Source: HXMU1420-2 sp034670145
GTDB taxonomy: Bacteria; Pseudomonadota; Alphaproteobacteria; Rhodobacterales; Rhodobacteraceae
Assembly: GCA_034670145.1 (NCBI GenBank)
Contig: JAXMOA010000022.1
Span: 1-64,000, forward strand
Length of the DNA stretch: 64,000 nt
Reading direction: 5' to 3'
Within the stretch, counting starts at the first letter, position 1, and each line of letters opens with the position of its first letter. A program made the translations under genes and the position numbers. The notes under the pieces are model-generated. The model was not told the origin of the DNA, made no database searches, and saw only the letters and a list, made by a program, of their open reading frames with translations. Positions 7,986 to 16,518 of this stretch are shown here, piece by piece.

Positions 7986-9539
7986 ATGGTAGATTTTTCG
8001 ATTATTCTGGCTGGTTTTGGGGATGTCTTTACCCCGATCAACCTGCTGTTTGTGGTGTTCGGGGTTATGCTGGGTCAGTTTGTTGGCGCGGTGCCCGGGA
8101 TCGGGCCGGTCATGGCCATGGCGATTGCCATCCCGTTTACCTTTGGGTTGGACCCATTGCCGGCGATTGCCTTTCTGGTGGGTGTGAACAAAGGCGGGCT
8201 GGTTGGTGGTGCGGTTCCTGCGATCCTGATGAACACGCCCGGCACGCCGGATGCGGCGGCTACGGCGTTGGATGGCTATCCGTTGGCGCAGCAGGGCAAA
8301 CCGCTCAAAGCGACCAAGATGGCGCTGTTTTCGTCGATTACGGGTGATACGTTCAGCGATATCGTTCTGATCACGGTTTCGGCGCCGCTGGCGATCCTGG
8401 CGCTGAGGATGGGGCCGGTGGAGATTGTCGCGTTGATGATTTTTGCCTTTTCCATCATCTCGGGACTGATGGGAGAGTCGCTGATCAAGGGTGTCATTGC
8501 CGCTGCTTTGGGCCTGATGTTTGCCTTTGTCGGGACCGATCCCGAACATTTCACGCCGCGGCTGATTTTTGGGTATTGGGATCTGTTTGACGGGCTGGCG
8601 TTGCCTTCGGTGGCGATCGGGATGCTGGCGATTTCAGAGATTTTGCGGCGCATGTCGGCGTCATTCGGGACGAGCGGGCAGGGGTTGTTGGCGCCGGATT
8701 CGGGCAATCCGGATGATCGGCGTGTGTCCTGGGCCGAGTATTGGTCCTGCCGCTACACGCTGCTGCGGGGCGCAACGATCGGGACGATCCTGGGCGCCTT
8801 GCCCGGGATCGGGTCAACGGCTGCGGCGTTCATGTCTTATGCGATGACAAAGGCGGGGTCTAAGGACCCGGACAGTTTCGGCAAGGGCAACCTGCATGGT
8901 ATCGCTGCGACGGAGTCTGCGAACTCTGCCGTGGTGGGCTCGAACCTTATTCCGTTGCTGACCCTTGGGATCCCGGGCAGTGTGACGGCGGCTTTGATCA
9001 TCAGCGCCTTTATGATCCACGGGATGCAGCCGGGTCCGTTGCTGTTTCAGACGCAGGGGCGGCTGGTCTATGGGTTGTTTGGTGCGATGATCATGGCGAA
9101 TTTCGTGAACCTGTGGGTCGGGCAAGCGGGGCTGCGGTTGTGGGTCAAGGTTGTCTCGGCGCCGGAGTCGGTGATTTTCTCTTCTGCTTTGCTGTTGTGT
9201 TTTGTCGGCGTGTCGATGGCGACCAATGGGCTGTTTGGCGTGACGATCATGCTGATCTTTGCGGTCTTTGGCGTGTTGATGCACAGTTTTGGCTATTCCA
9301 TGGTGATTTTCATCATCGCCTTTTTCCTTGGGCCGCAGTTTGAGAAATCGCTGGCGCAGGCGATTGCCTTGCTCAATGGAAACATCCTGCACATCTATAC
9401 CAGCCCTGTTGCGGTGGCGCTTTTGGTGCTGTCGGTTGCGTCGGTCTTTTGGTTCCTGTCGCGGCGCACGAATACGGTTGCGGATCAGACCAATCTGGGC
9501 GTGCCGGATGGGGAGACCCTGGATCAGAAAGATCCATAG
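7986..9539 (+). CDS. Tripartite tricarboxylate transporter large permease (TctA)
   Basis: A 517-residue polytopic membrane protein with about 10-12 helices. TctA signatures are present: GQFVGAVPGIGPVMAMA near residue 30, PAILMNTPGTPDAAATALDGYP, and the second inverted-repeat copy ILGALPGIGSTAAAFMSY near residue 260. It is the transport channel for the substrate captured by the Bug protein, probably driven by an ion gradient. It is the last gene of the operon; a hairpin follows within 10 bases. Confidence 0.93.
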   Translation: MVDFSIILAGFGDVFTPINLLFVVFGVMLGQFVGAVPGIGPVMAMAIAIPFTFGLDPLPAIAFLVGVNKGGLVGGAVPAILMNTPGTPDAAATALDGYPLAQQGKPLKATKMALFSSITGDTFSDIVLITVSAPLAILALRMGPVEIVALMIFAFSIISGLMGESLIKGVIAAALGLMFAFVGTDPEHFTPRLIFGYWDLFDGLALPSVAIGMLAISEILRRMSASFGTSGQGLLAPDSGNPDDRRVSWAEYWSCRYTLLRGATIGTILGALPGIGSTAAAFMSYAMTKAGSKDPDSFGKGNLHGIAATESANSAVVGSNLIPLLTLGIPGSVTAALIISAFMIHGMQPGPLLFQTQGRLVYGLFGAMIMANFVNLWVGQAGLRLWVKVVSAPESVIFSSALLLCFVGVSMATNGLFGVTIMLIFAVFGVLMHSFGYSMVIFIIAFFLGPQFEKSLAQAIALLNGNILHIYTSPVAVALLVLSVASVFWFLSRRTNTVADQTNLGVPDGETLDQKDP

Positions 9540-9547
9540 GCGGCGAT

Positions 9548-9579
9548 GGGACGGTTGTGCTGGCGCACAAGACTGTCCC
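9548..9579. terminator. Hairpin terminator between convergent tctA and the RES gene
   Basis: An imperfect stem-loop: GGGAC (9548-9552) pairs with GTCCC (9575-9579), and the inner TTGTGC pairs with GCACAA around a TGGC loop. It lies 9 bases after the tctA stop and could terminate transcription from both sides. There is no long T-run. Confidence 0.5.
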
Positions 9580-9608
9580 GCGCCACAAGCGGTTGTGCAG
9601 CGCGTCGG

Positions 9609-10058
9609 TCAGCCCCGGAAGGGGGTGACCGGACCGACGAACTTCAGGCACTTTGGGTCAAACACGGCAACGTGGCTCAATTCCGGGCGGGATCTGGAGG
9701 CGTAGAGCAACGCCTGGGCACCGGCATCGCGTGCGGCATCCGATATCTGCCAGGTTGGAGAGTTTTGACCGCTGGCCCGGATGTCCTGCCAGACGACGCT
9801 TGCATCTGTGTTGCCACGCGCGTCGATGACACGATCGGCGGCGAGGCCCATTGGAACCAGCATGCGGGCAATGTTGTCGGTCAGGTAGCGCTGGATGGCG
9901 ACGCCTGCGCCTTCGGCGCTGAGCGAGGCGTAGGCGGCGAATTGGCCGGAGTGGTGAAATCGCCCCTCTGGCGCGCGTGCAGGGGCCGACGGGGTTTTGA
10001 CCAGATCATGAGGGAGAAGGCGCCAAACCGGAACCTCGATTGCGATTTGGGGTGTCAT
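9609..10058 (-). CDS. RES-domain protein (putative NAD+ phosphorylase toxin)
   Basis: A 149-residue protein, the usual length of a stand-alone RES domain. Family-like features are an early WRLLP, the GRFHHSG...AYASLSAEGAGVA core around residues 35-60, and a late HVAVFD segment. RES proteins paired with Xre/ParS-type antitoxins degrade NAD+. No recognisable antitoxin lies beside it: the 157 bases upstream hold no convincing gene. It follows the 313-residue unknown protein on the same strand and may be the last gene of that operon. I chose ATG 10058 over an upstream start in low-complexity sequence. Confidence 0.65.
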   Translation of the reverse strand: MTPQIAIEVPVWRLLPHDLVKTPSAPARAPEGRFHHSGQFAAYASLSAEGAGVAIQRYLTDNIARMLVPMGLAADRVIDARGNTDASVVWQDIRASGQNSPTWQISDAARDAGAQALLYASRSRPELSHVAVFDPKCLKFVGPVTPFRG

Positions 10059-10215
10059 GCCTGTGCCATTCGGATCTGGGCGCGCTGTGTCGCCGGTTGC
10101 CCGGCCAATACAACGGCCGGGCGGGGGGCACAAATCTGCTGGTGGCGATCCTGTATGGGGGGCCTGGGGCAGTGCGGATTTCTGGCCGGTGGGCTGCCCC
10201 GTTTGATCCCGGCGG

Positions 10216-11157
10216 TCAGCCGCGTGGCGTGGCCAGCCCGGCGATCACCTTGGTCCGTTTGACGTATTTGCCGCGGATGCTTTCTGCGGCGACGCGGCTG
10301 TCATCCTTGGAGGCGAGGCTGGCCGTTTCGCCGACAAAGCGCAGGCAGACCCGGGCATGGGCGTCATAGGTTTCCGAGATGGCGCGGCTGATGCGGTCCA
10401 GCTCTTCCTCGAAGTCGTCGGGCACGCGTTTGAGCACGCGCAGGCTGGTTACCAGTTCTTTGTGGTCGGCGTAGAACAGCCCCGAGAAATGCGGGTCGTG
10501 GGCGGTCATGTCTGGCCGGATACGCGCCTCGTAAGCCTCGGTCGAGAAATCGGCGGCGAGGTGGAAGGCGACGGTGGAGGCCTCCATCAGGTCGGCGAAA
10601 TCCGTCAGGATCGCTTGAGTGACGGGGGCATGTTCGCGGTCCAGGGCTTCTTCGAGGACATGCAGCAGGTACAGCATGCCGTGGATGATCAGAAAGAACA
10701 GCTGGTGTTGCTGTTTCCAGCGAAACAGGGGGTCGGCCGGAATACTGGACGGCGTGAAGGCGGGCATGTCTGTTGGAACCAAGGCCCAATCCGCCAGACG
10801 GTGCAGGCCGCGGGCGAGTGTTTCGAGTTGATCCTCGCTGAGCTGCGCCCCGGTTTCGATGTCGGCCACGCAGACGGGTAGGGCCTGGGCCATCGCAGCA
10901 CGTAGCATGTCGACGGGGGCACCTGCGGCCCGCTCTACCAGAAAATAGCTGTCAAACAGCCGCTGTGCCCCATCCAGCGTGCTGTCGGAGGGGGCGAATT
11001 CGACCGCTTCGCCGGCTTGGGCGACACGGGCGGCCAGCCCCTGCATGGCGCTGCCCGAGGCCTTGAGGCGGGACATGCGGAAACGGTTCTTTGGCAAAGC
11101 GGTTTGTGCTGCGAACCAATCATGGGGCAGGGGAAGGGTCAGGGTTTCGACTTGCAT
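10216..11157 (-). CDS. Conserved helical protein of unknown function
   Basis: A 313-residue protein that I do not recognise. It is predicted mostly alpha-helical, with a central histidine-containing helix (QQHQLFFLIIHGMLYLLHVL, about residues 145-165) and a C-terminal basic segment. The H/F/H helix recalls, without proving, haem-dependent tryptophan-dioxygenase-like proteins. The start at 11157 has a strong GAGGAGAG site. It lies 21 bases after the SDR gene in the catabolic operon, so a role in that pathway is likely. Confidence 0.6.
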   Translation of the reverse strand: MQVETLTLPLPHDWFAAQTALPKNRFRMSRLKASGSAMQGLAARVAQAGEAVEFAPSDSTLDGAQRLFDSYFLVERAAGAPVDMLRAAMAQALPVCVADIETGAQLSEDQLETLARGLHRLADWALVPTDMPAFTPSSIPADPLFRWKQQHQLFFLIIHGMLYLLHVLEEALDREHAPVTQAILTDFADLMEASTVAFHLAADFSTEAYEARIRPDMTAHDPHFSGLFYADHKELVTSLRVLKRVPDDFEEELDRISRAISETYDAHARVCLRFVGETASLASKDDSRVAAESIRGKYVKRTKVIAGLATPRG

Positions 11158-11178
11158 GTGTTCTCTCCTCATGCGGGG

Positions 11179-11958
11179 CTAGAAGCGCCCGCAATCCACT
11201 TTCATCTTGTCACCGGTGATGGCAGAGCTGAGGTCGCTGGCATAATAGAGCGCGGCGCGCCCGACCTCTTCGGGGCCCACCCAGCGTTTGAGGGCGGCGA
11301 CATCGGTGTAGTTTTCGCGTTCGATTTCGGATGCGGGGCGGCCTTCGGCCTCGGCGCGGCGGGCGAGGATGCGGTCCATGTTTTCGCCAGAGACGGCGCC
11401 GGGCATCAGAGCGTTGACGCGCACGCCTACGGGCCCCAGTTCGCGCGCCATGGTTTCGGTGATCCCGATCAGGGCAAACTTCGTCGCTACATAGGCCGAG
11501 CGCATCGGGTAACCCTGAATGCCCATGAGTGAGGACATGTTGATGATAGAGCCGGACCCCTGAGCGGACATGATTCTGGCGGCCTCTTGCAGGCAGTACA
11601 TGGCGCCGACGAGGTTGATGTTCATGCAGGTTACCCAATCGCCCATATCAACCTCGGCCACCGGGGCGATGGGGCCCGGGCCACCGGCATTGTTGAGCAG
11701 AATGTCGATGCGGCCGGTGATAGCCTGGGCCTGGGTGAACAGGGCGCGCACGTCATCCTGGTTGGACACATCGCAGGCGATGGCATGGCCGCCCACGTCG
11801 CGGGCGACTTTCTGGAGGGGTTCCAACCGACGTCCGGCGACGACCACTGTTGCGCCTGCCTGGGCAAAGACATGGGCTGTTGCTTCGCCGATGCCGCTGC
11901 CGCCGCCCGTGATCACTGCGAGTTTTCCGTCCAGCCGGGCCGGGTCTTGGGAAGTCAT
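11179..11958 (-). CDS. Short-chain dehydrogenase/reductase (SDR)
   Basis: A 259-residue classical SDR. The cofactor motif GGGSGIGEATA is near residue 18, NNAGG near 90, a catalytic serine lies in the SSLMG region, and YVATKFA carries the YxxxK dyad near residue 155. It probably oxidises or reduces an alcohol or carbonyl with NAD(P). Its start overlaps the end of the FAD-dependent oxidoreductase gene by 4 bases (ATGA), so the two are translationally coupled. Confidence 0.9.
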   Translation of the reverse strand: MTSQDPARLDGKLAVITGGGSGIGEATAHVFAQAGATVVVAGRRLEPLQKVARDVGGHAIACDVSNQDDVRALFTQAQAITGRIDILLNNAGGPGPIAPVAEVDMGDWVTCMNINLVGAMYCLQEAARIMSAQGSGSIINMSSLMGIQGYPMRSAYVATKFALIGITETMARELGPVGVRVNALMPGAVSGENMDRILARRAEAEGRPASEIERENYTDVAALKRWVGPEEVGRAALYYASDLSSAITGDKMKVDCGRF

Positions 11959-13058
11959 ATCATGTCCTTTTCAAAGTCGCGCCCCGGATCGAACAGGGGC
12001 ATTTCGGGCTCTCGCCCCAGAATGGAATCGCCCATCAGCTGACCGATGTAGGGGCCGATGGTGTAGCCGCCGCGCACGCAGCCCAGCACATAGGCGTCAG
12101 GCACGCCGGGCAAGGCGCCTGCGAGCGGGTAGAAGTCTGGAACATTGGCCTCAAAGCCGGTCCAGCTGCGGGTCACGCGGGCCTTGGCGAGCGCGGGGAC
12201 CGCGTATTGCGCAAGGGCGAGGTTGGGTTGCACGGTTTGCGCATTGACGGTGCCGCGCCCGTCCTGCGGGGTGCCCAGCCCTTGCCAGCCGCCGCCGATC
12301 AGGACGGTGCCGTTGGCCTTTTGTTTCATGGTCAGCAGGCCCGTCGCATGGCCGATCACGCTGCCCATCAAGGTTGGCATGCGTTCGGTGACAGAGACGG
12401 TGTTGACCCGGGCATTGACGGGCAGGTCCACGTCCAGCAGCGCGGCCAGAGGTTTCAGCCACGCACCCGCCGCCAGCAGAATACGGGTGGCGCGGATGGC
12501 GCCCTGGGGGGTGTGCAGGACAAACTCTGCGCCCCGGTCGATCGCGGTCACCTTGCAGCCCTCGCGGTAGGGGACGTTCGCGTCGCGCAGGCGGCCCCGG
12601 AAATACTGACCTGTCAGGGAGGAGTTGGCGTAGCCGTCCTCGGGGCAAAAGCTGGCGGCTTCGACTTTTTGCGTCAGGTTGGGCTCGGCTGCGCGCAGGC
12701 GGTTGTTGGAGACAAATTCGATTGGCGCGCCGGCGTTTGCCTTTAGTGTCTGGCGCTCTTGCAGCATTTCGGCTTCGCGGCTGTTGAAGGCGAGGGTGTA
12801 ACCGCCGGTTTTGGCAAAGCCCACTGCGGCGCCCATCTCTTCCCACAGGTGGTGGCCCTTGAGCGCGTAGGGCATCAGTTTCACGCGTTTGATTTGCAGG
12901 CTGAGCGTGCCGGCGTTGACGCCGGATGCGCCCTGGCCCAGATCGCCCTGGTCCAGGACGATGGCGGACATGCCGCCCTGCGCCACCTGCAAGGCCGTGG
13001 CGCAGCCCATGATCCCGCCGCCGATGATGGCGATGTCATATGGTGTGTCTTGAGTCAT
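11955..13058 (-). CDS. DAO-type FAD-dependent oxidoreductase (HcnC / beta-subunit-like)
   Basis: A 367-residue flavoprotein of the glycine/D-amino-acid oxidase family. The dinucleotide motif IIGGGIMGCATALQ is at residues 10-24, followed by VLDQGDLGQGASGVNAG and a C-terminal GGYTIGPYIGQLM FAD loop. Together with the next two genes it makes a three-part dehydrogenase like HcnABC, opine oxidase or D-hydroxyproline dehydrogenase, in which this subunit oxidises the amine. The gene overlaps both neighbours by 4 bases. Confidence 0.85.
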   Translation of the reverse strand: MTQDTPYDIAIIGGGIMGCATALQVAQGGMSAIVLDQGDLGQGASGVNAGTLSLQIKRVKLMPYALKGHHLWEEMGAAVGFAKTGGYTLAFNSREAEMLQERQTLKANAGAPIEFVSNNRLRAAEPNLTQKVEAASFCPEDGYANSSLTGQYFRGRLRDANVPYREGCKVTAIDRGAEFVLHTPQGAIRATRILLAAGAWLKPLAALLDVDLPVNARVNTVSVTERMPTLMGSVIGHATGLLTMKQKANGTVLIGGGWQGLGTPQDGRGTVNAQTVQPNLALAQYAVPALAKARVTRSWTGFEANVPDFYPLAGALPGVPDAYVLGCVRGGYTIGPYIGQLMGDSILGREPEMPLFDPGRDFEKDMI

Positions 13059-14455
13059 AGGGGGGCCGGTTTGGGAATGGGGAGGTCGTCATAGTCAAAC
13101 GCGCCGGCGGCCTGTCCCAGCGGGACGGGGCGCAGGGGAGGGCGTGGCGTGGATGGCGGGACCTCTTGAACAGGTTTACCGGTTTGCGCGGCGATCAGGG
13201 CGGCGATGGCCGTCTGGCAGTATTTGCCACCGCAGGGGCCCATTCCGGCGCGTCGGCCGGATTTCACCGCATTGGTGCTGGTGGCGCCGGTGTCGATCTC
13301 GGCGCGGATCTCGGCCCGGGTCAGGCTTTCGCAACGGCACAGGATGGTCTCGTCGGTGGTGAGCGCCTCCAGCTGGGGCCGGGGCAGGCTGAGGGCGGTC
13401 ATGGCCTGGCCGAACCGTGCGGCGCGTTGCCAAGGGCGTGGCGAGGGCATGGGGGCGGAGCCGCCCAGGTCGCGGGCGGCGCGGGTGCCGGTCAACGTGC
13501 CCTGCAGGCCGGCGGCCTTTGCTCCGCGGATGCCGCAGCCATCGCCGCAGAGATAGAGGTTGGCCACAGGGGTGACGCCGTCCGGTTCCGCCTGGGGCAC
13601 CCAGCCGCCCAGAGCCGGGTCATGGCGGATCGGGACGCCCAGCATCTGTGCGGCCTCGATCTGTGGAATCAGCCCATGGCCAAGGCAGATGCTGTCGGCG
13701 GCAAAGCTTGGCCCCTCGGTGCCGCGTCGCAGGTTGCGTGTCTGGGCGCCGGTGACGTGATCGGTTCCGGAAATCTGTGTCAGGGCATGTCCCCACAGGA
13801 TTGGCACCCGTGCCAGCATCAGATCCGCGACCCAGAGCGCGCCGCGTGCCAGCAGTTTTGGCTGTTGGGCCATGGCGGAGAAGGCGCGGGCCCAATCGCC
13901 ACGTGTATTGGGGGTGACCACGGCGGCGACGGTGCCGCCGAGGCGGCGAATTTCGCTTGCGACGTAGAACACCAGCGGTCCCGTTCCGCTGACGATTGTG
14001 TGCTGGCCGGGCAGGGAAAGTGTCTGTTTGAACAGGGCGGTGGCCCCGGCCAGCCCGATCACGCCCGGTGTGGTCCAGCCCTCGATCGGCTGCACGTATT
14101 CCCGCGCGCCTGTTGCAAGGATCAGGGCGCGGGCGGTGATGGTTTGGGAGGTCTCATTGCGCAGGACCTGCAGGGTCCAGCCCTCGGTCTGGTGGCGGAT
14201 ATCCCAGACGCGGGTGTTCGTATGATGGGTCAGCGGGCTGTTCGCAAGGTGGTTGCGCAGGGTTTGGCCGGCCTTGCTTTCCGGGGTCATCGGAGCGGAG
14301 AGGATGCTGGGCGATTTGTTGCGCCAGACCTGTCCACCCGCAGTGGGTTGCTCGTCCAGCAGGCAGACGCGCAGCCCGTTTTGCGCAGCGGCAAGGGCGG
14401 CGTTTGCGCCGGCAGGACCGGCACCGACGACGGCGATATCGTAAGGATCGCTCAT
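13055..14455 (-). CDS. FAD/NAD(P)-binding oxidoreductase with BFD-like [2Fe-2S] domain (HcnB-like)
   Basis: A 466-residue protein. The N-terminal pyridine nucleotide-disulphide oxidoreductase fold has AVVGAGPAGANAAL. The C-terminal BFD-like [2Fe-2S] domain has the CRC....GPCGGKYCQ cysteines near residues 380-430. This is the architecture of HcnB and of the alpha subunits of opine oxidase and D-hydroxyproline dehydrogenase. I chose ATG 14455, whose A overlaps the stop of the small ferredoxin-like gene (TGATG). It acts with the two neighbouring subunits. Confidence 0.87.
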   Translation of the reverse strand: MSDPYDIAVVGAGPAGANAALAAAQNGLRVCLLDEQPTAGGQVWRNKSPSILSAPMTPESKAGQTLRNHLANSPLTHHTNTRVWDIRHQTEGWTLQVLRNETSQTITARALILATGAREYVQPIEGWTTPGVIGLAGATALFKQTLSLPGQHTIVSGTGPLVFYVASEIRRLGGTVAAVVTPNTRGDWARAFSAMAQQPKLLARGALWVADLMLARVPILWGHALTQISGTDHVTGAQTRNLRRGTEGPSFAADSICLGHGLIPQIEAAQMLGVPIRHDPALGGWVPQAEPDGVTPVANLYLCGDGCGIRGAKAAGLQGTLTGTRAARDLGGSAPMPSPRPWQRAARFGQAMTALSLPRPQLEALTTDETILCRCESLTRAEIRAEIDTGATSTNAVKSGRRAGMGPCGGKYCQTAIAALIAAQTGKPVQEVPPSTPRPPLRPVPLGQAAGAFDYDDLPIPKPAPL

Positions 14456-14739
14456 CAGACGCGCTCTACGATCAGGTCGGATGAAACCTCGGTCCGGCAG
14501 GCCTCGACGATCTGTCCGTCGATGACGACGGCGCATTCCTGGCACAGGCCCATGCAGCAGAATGCGCCGCGTGGGGCGTGATCGTTTGGGGCCTGGCGCA
14601 GGCGCATATGGCCCGCGCGCAGCAGAGCAGAGACCAGGGTTTCACCCATATGGCCCTGCACCGGCGTGCCGTCGAAGGTAAAGCGCACCTGAGCGGAGCG
14701 CTGGATCTGGTCGGCGTGGTTTGGAACCAGTCGGATCAT
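14455..14739 (-). CDS. Small [2Fe-2S]-binding subunit (HcnA-like)
   Basis: A 94-residue ferredoxin-like protein with cysteines in FCCMGLCQEC and a later C in EACRTE. It matches the gamma/HcnA subunit of three-part amine dehydrogenases. It probably passes electrons from the flavin subunits. The gene overlaps the upstream DapA-like gene by 4 bases and the downstream HcnB-like gene by 1 base, so the subunits are translated together. Confidence 0.85.
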   Translation of the reverse strand: MIRLVPNHADQIQRSAQVRFTFDGTPVQGHMGETLVSALLRAGHMRLRQAPNDHAPRGAFCCMGLCQECAVVIDGQIVEACRTEVSSDLIVERV

Positions 14740-15635
14740 GAATAAGAGATGCCCAGATCGTCAAAGCAGCGTTTGATTTTATCCATGTCGGCTGGTGCAA
14801 GTGGCAGAACCGGATCGCGTGGAACGCCGGCTGGCTGGCCGATAAGGTTCAGGGCCGCCTTGAAGGCCGCGGGCCATGTGCCGGTGCCCATCAGCAGTTC
14901 GTACAGCACTGTCAGCTGGTGGTGCGCGTGGCGGTAGGCGTCATCGGGGGCCGCTGCGCCGGCGGCGGCCATGTCGGATGGCAGCATGTCGGTAAACTCG
15001 GGGCCGGTGGCGATAAAGCCTTTGGCGCCGAGGGCAAAGGCAGGCAGGATGTAGTGGCATGGCCCGGTCATCACCGACATCCGGTCGCCCAGGCGGTGCA
15101 AAAGATGTGTGTGGTAAAAGAAGTCGCGCTGGCTTTCCTTGATCCCGATCACATTGTGATTGTCCAGCAGGCGCTCGGTCTGGTCGATGGTCAGGGAGAA
15201 CCCCATGCGGCGGGGCGAGTTGTAAAGCACCAGCGGCAGGTTTGTGGCTGCTGAAACCTTGTCGAACCGCGCCATCAGTTCCGGCTCGGAGGCTTTGAGA
15301 ACATAGGTTTGCGGCATCGAAAGCAGCACGTCGGCGCCATTTTCTTCGGCGGCGCGGACATAGGCCAGCGAGGCGTCGATGGTTGGGGCAGAGATGCCCA
15401 TCATGACCGGAACGCGCCCTTTGGAGGTGTCCTTGGCCAGCCGCACGAGGCGGCCGCGCTCTTGTGGGTTCAGCGCCCAGCTTTCGCCGTTGTCGCCTGC
15501 GATGCAGATGCAGCTTGCCCCGCGTGAGAGCAGGAATTCAAACAGATCGGCAAAGGCATCTTCCATGATCTCGCCCTTGTCGTTGAAGGGGGTCGCAATG
15601 GCGGGCACATAGCCGTGAAGGTCTTCTTTTTGCAT
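14736..15635 (-). CDS. Dihydrodipicolinate synthase (DapA/NanA) family aldolase or deaminase
   Basis: A 299-residue TIM-barrel protein of the DapA/NanA family. The Schiff-base lysine is K166 in IGIKESQ, the catalytic tyrosine Y138 in LVLYNSPRR, and a GDNGES motif follows the substrate loop near residue 45. Because it sits in a catabolic operon, it is unlikely to be the lysine-biosynthesis enzyme. The pairing with HcnABC-like subunits recalls hydroxyproline catabolism, where a DapA-family enzyme deaminates pyrroline-4-hydroxy-2-carboxylate. The epimerase and semialdehyde dehydrogenase of that pathway are not seen here, so the substrate stays open. Confidence 0.85.
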   Translation of the reverse strand: MQKEDLHGYVPAIATPFNDKGEIMEDAFADLFEFLLSRGASCICIAGDNGESWALNPQERGRLVRLAKDTSKGRVPVMMGISAPTIDASLAYVRAAEENGADVLLSMPQTYVLKASEPELMARFDKVSAATNLPLVLYNSPRRMGFSLTIDQTERLLDNHNVIGIKESQRDFFYHTHLLHRLGDRMSVMTGPCHYILPAFALGAKGFIATGPEFTDMLPSDMAAAGAAAPDDAYRHAHHQLTVLYELLMGTGTWPAAFKAALNLIGQPAGVPRDPVLPLAPADMDKIKRCFDDLGISYS

Positions 15636-15639
15636 GGGT

Positions 15640-16518
15640 TCAGGTCCTAGGATTCGGGATGTGACAGGTGAAGACGCCGCCGAATTGGGCGTCGACGATG
15701 ATCAGGCGGTTCTGATCCGCCGGATCGAAGGTGACGGATGTGGTCCAGAGCCCGCGCGGCAGGCGGATATCGGCAATCGGGGTGCCAAGGGCGTCGAACA
15801 CATAGGCGCGCCCGGCCTGGGCCTGTGCGACGGCGAGCCAGCCCAGGGCATTGCAGGCCAGCCCATCGGGGCCCAGCCCGCCGGACAATTGCAGGTAGGT
15901 GCCGACCATCGGAAGGCCGGTTTCTGGCAGGCGGGTGGAAAATTTCCACACCTGATTGGCACGTGTGGCGGCCACATAGACCCAGGCGCTATCCGGGGAA
16001 ACCGCGATACCGTTGGAATAGGGGACACAGTCCACCACCATGCGCAAATCACCATTGTGCCAGCGGTAGACGCGCCCGCTGGGGTCGCTGAGGCTGCTGC
16101 GTCCGCTGTCGGTGAACCAGAGCACATCGTCCGGGCCGTAGGCCATATCGGACAGGCCGAGGAAGGGGGTGGCCGCTCCGGTGCTGAGAATATCAAAGGT
16201 GGAGTGGCCGGTCAGCGCGATCAGCCCGTGGCGATAGTCCACGGCGATGCGTTGGCCATCCGGGGCCAGGCGCATTGCATGGGGTTCGCCGTCAATCTGG
16301 TGCATCAGGGTCCATTCGCCCGCCGGCGAAATGCGGAATACGCGCCCATATGGCACGTCCGACAGCCAGAGGTTCCCGTCCTGGTCAAAGAACGCAGCTT
16401 CGAGGAAGGAATGCATGGGTTGGCCGGGGCGGGTCATTTTGGCCCAGGGCGATGGTTCGCCGCGATGGTGCAGCGCGTCGGGCAGGCTGCTCCAGGGGGT
16501 CGCGGTCAAAGGGGTCAT
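15640..16518 (-). CDS. SMP-30 / gluconolactonase / LRE family protein
   Basis: A 292-residue six-bladed beta-propeller. Family signatures are LEAAFFDQDGNLWLSDV near the N-terminus (the first metal ligand), VVDCVPYSNGIAVSPD with the N-G-I metal motif near residue 165, and a late GPDGLACN. Members are metal-dependent lactonases or esterases. In this operon it may open a lactone intermediate. It starts within the last 4 bases of the CoA transferase gene. Confidence 0.87.
   Translation of the reverse strand: MTPLTATPWSSLPDALHHRGEPSPWAKMTRPGQPMHSFLEAAFFDQDGNLWLSDVPYGRVFRISPAGEWTLMHQIDGEPHAMRLAPDGQRIAVDYRHGLIALTGHSTFDILSTGAATPFLGLSDMAYGPDDVLWFTDSGRSSLSDPSGRVYRWHNGDLRMVVDCVPYSNGIAVSPDSAWVYVAATRANQVWKFSTRLPETGLPMVGTYLQLSGGLGPDGLACNALGWLAVAQAQAGRAYVFDALGTPIADIRLPRGLWTTSVTFDPADQNRLIIVDAQFGGVFTCHIPNPRT

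Noticed and set aside
10059..10215. Frame ending in ATGA at the RES gene start as a possible antitoxin
   Set aside because: It has no start with a ribosome binding site and no recognisable Xre or ParS-type sequence; similarity to an antitoxin tail was only superficial.
13166..14581. Long open frame antisense to the HcnB-like and ferredoxin-like genes
   Set aside because: It mirrors codon periodicity of high-G+C coding DNA; the minus-strand proteins have clear FAD and iron-sulfur motifs.
11955..14739. Assignment of the three-part dehydrogenase as hydrogen cyanide synthase
   Set aside because: Subunit types match HcnABC, but the same architecture serves opine and hydroxyproline dehydrogenases, and the DapA-like and CoA-linked neighbours do not fit cyanogenesis.
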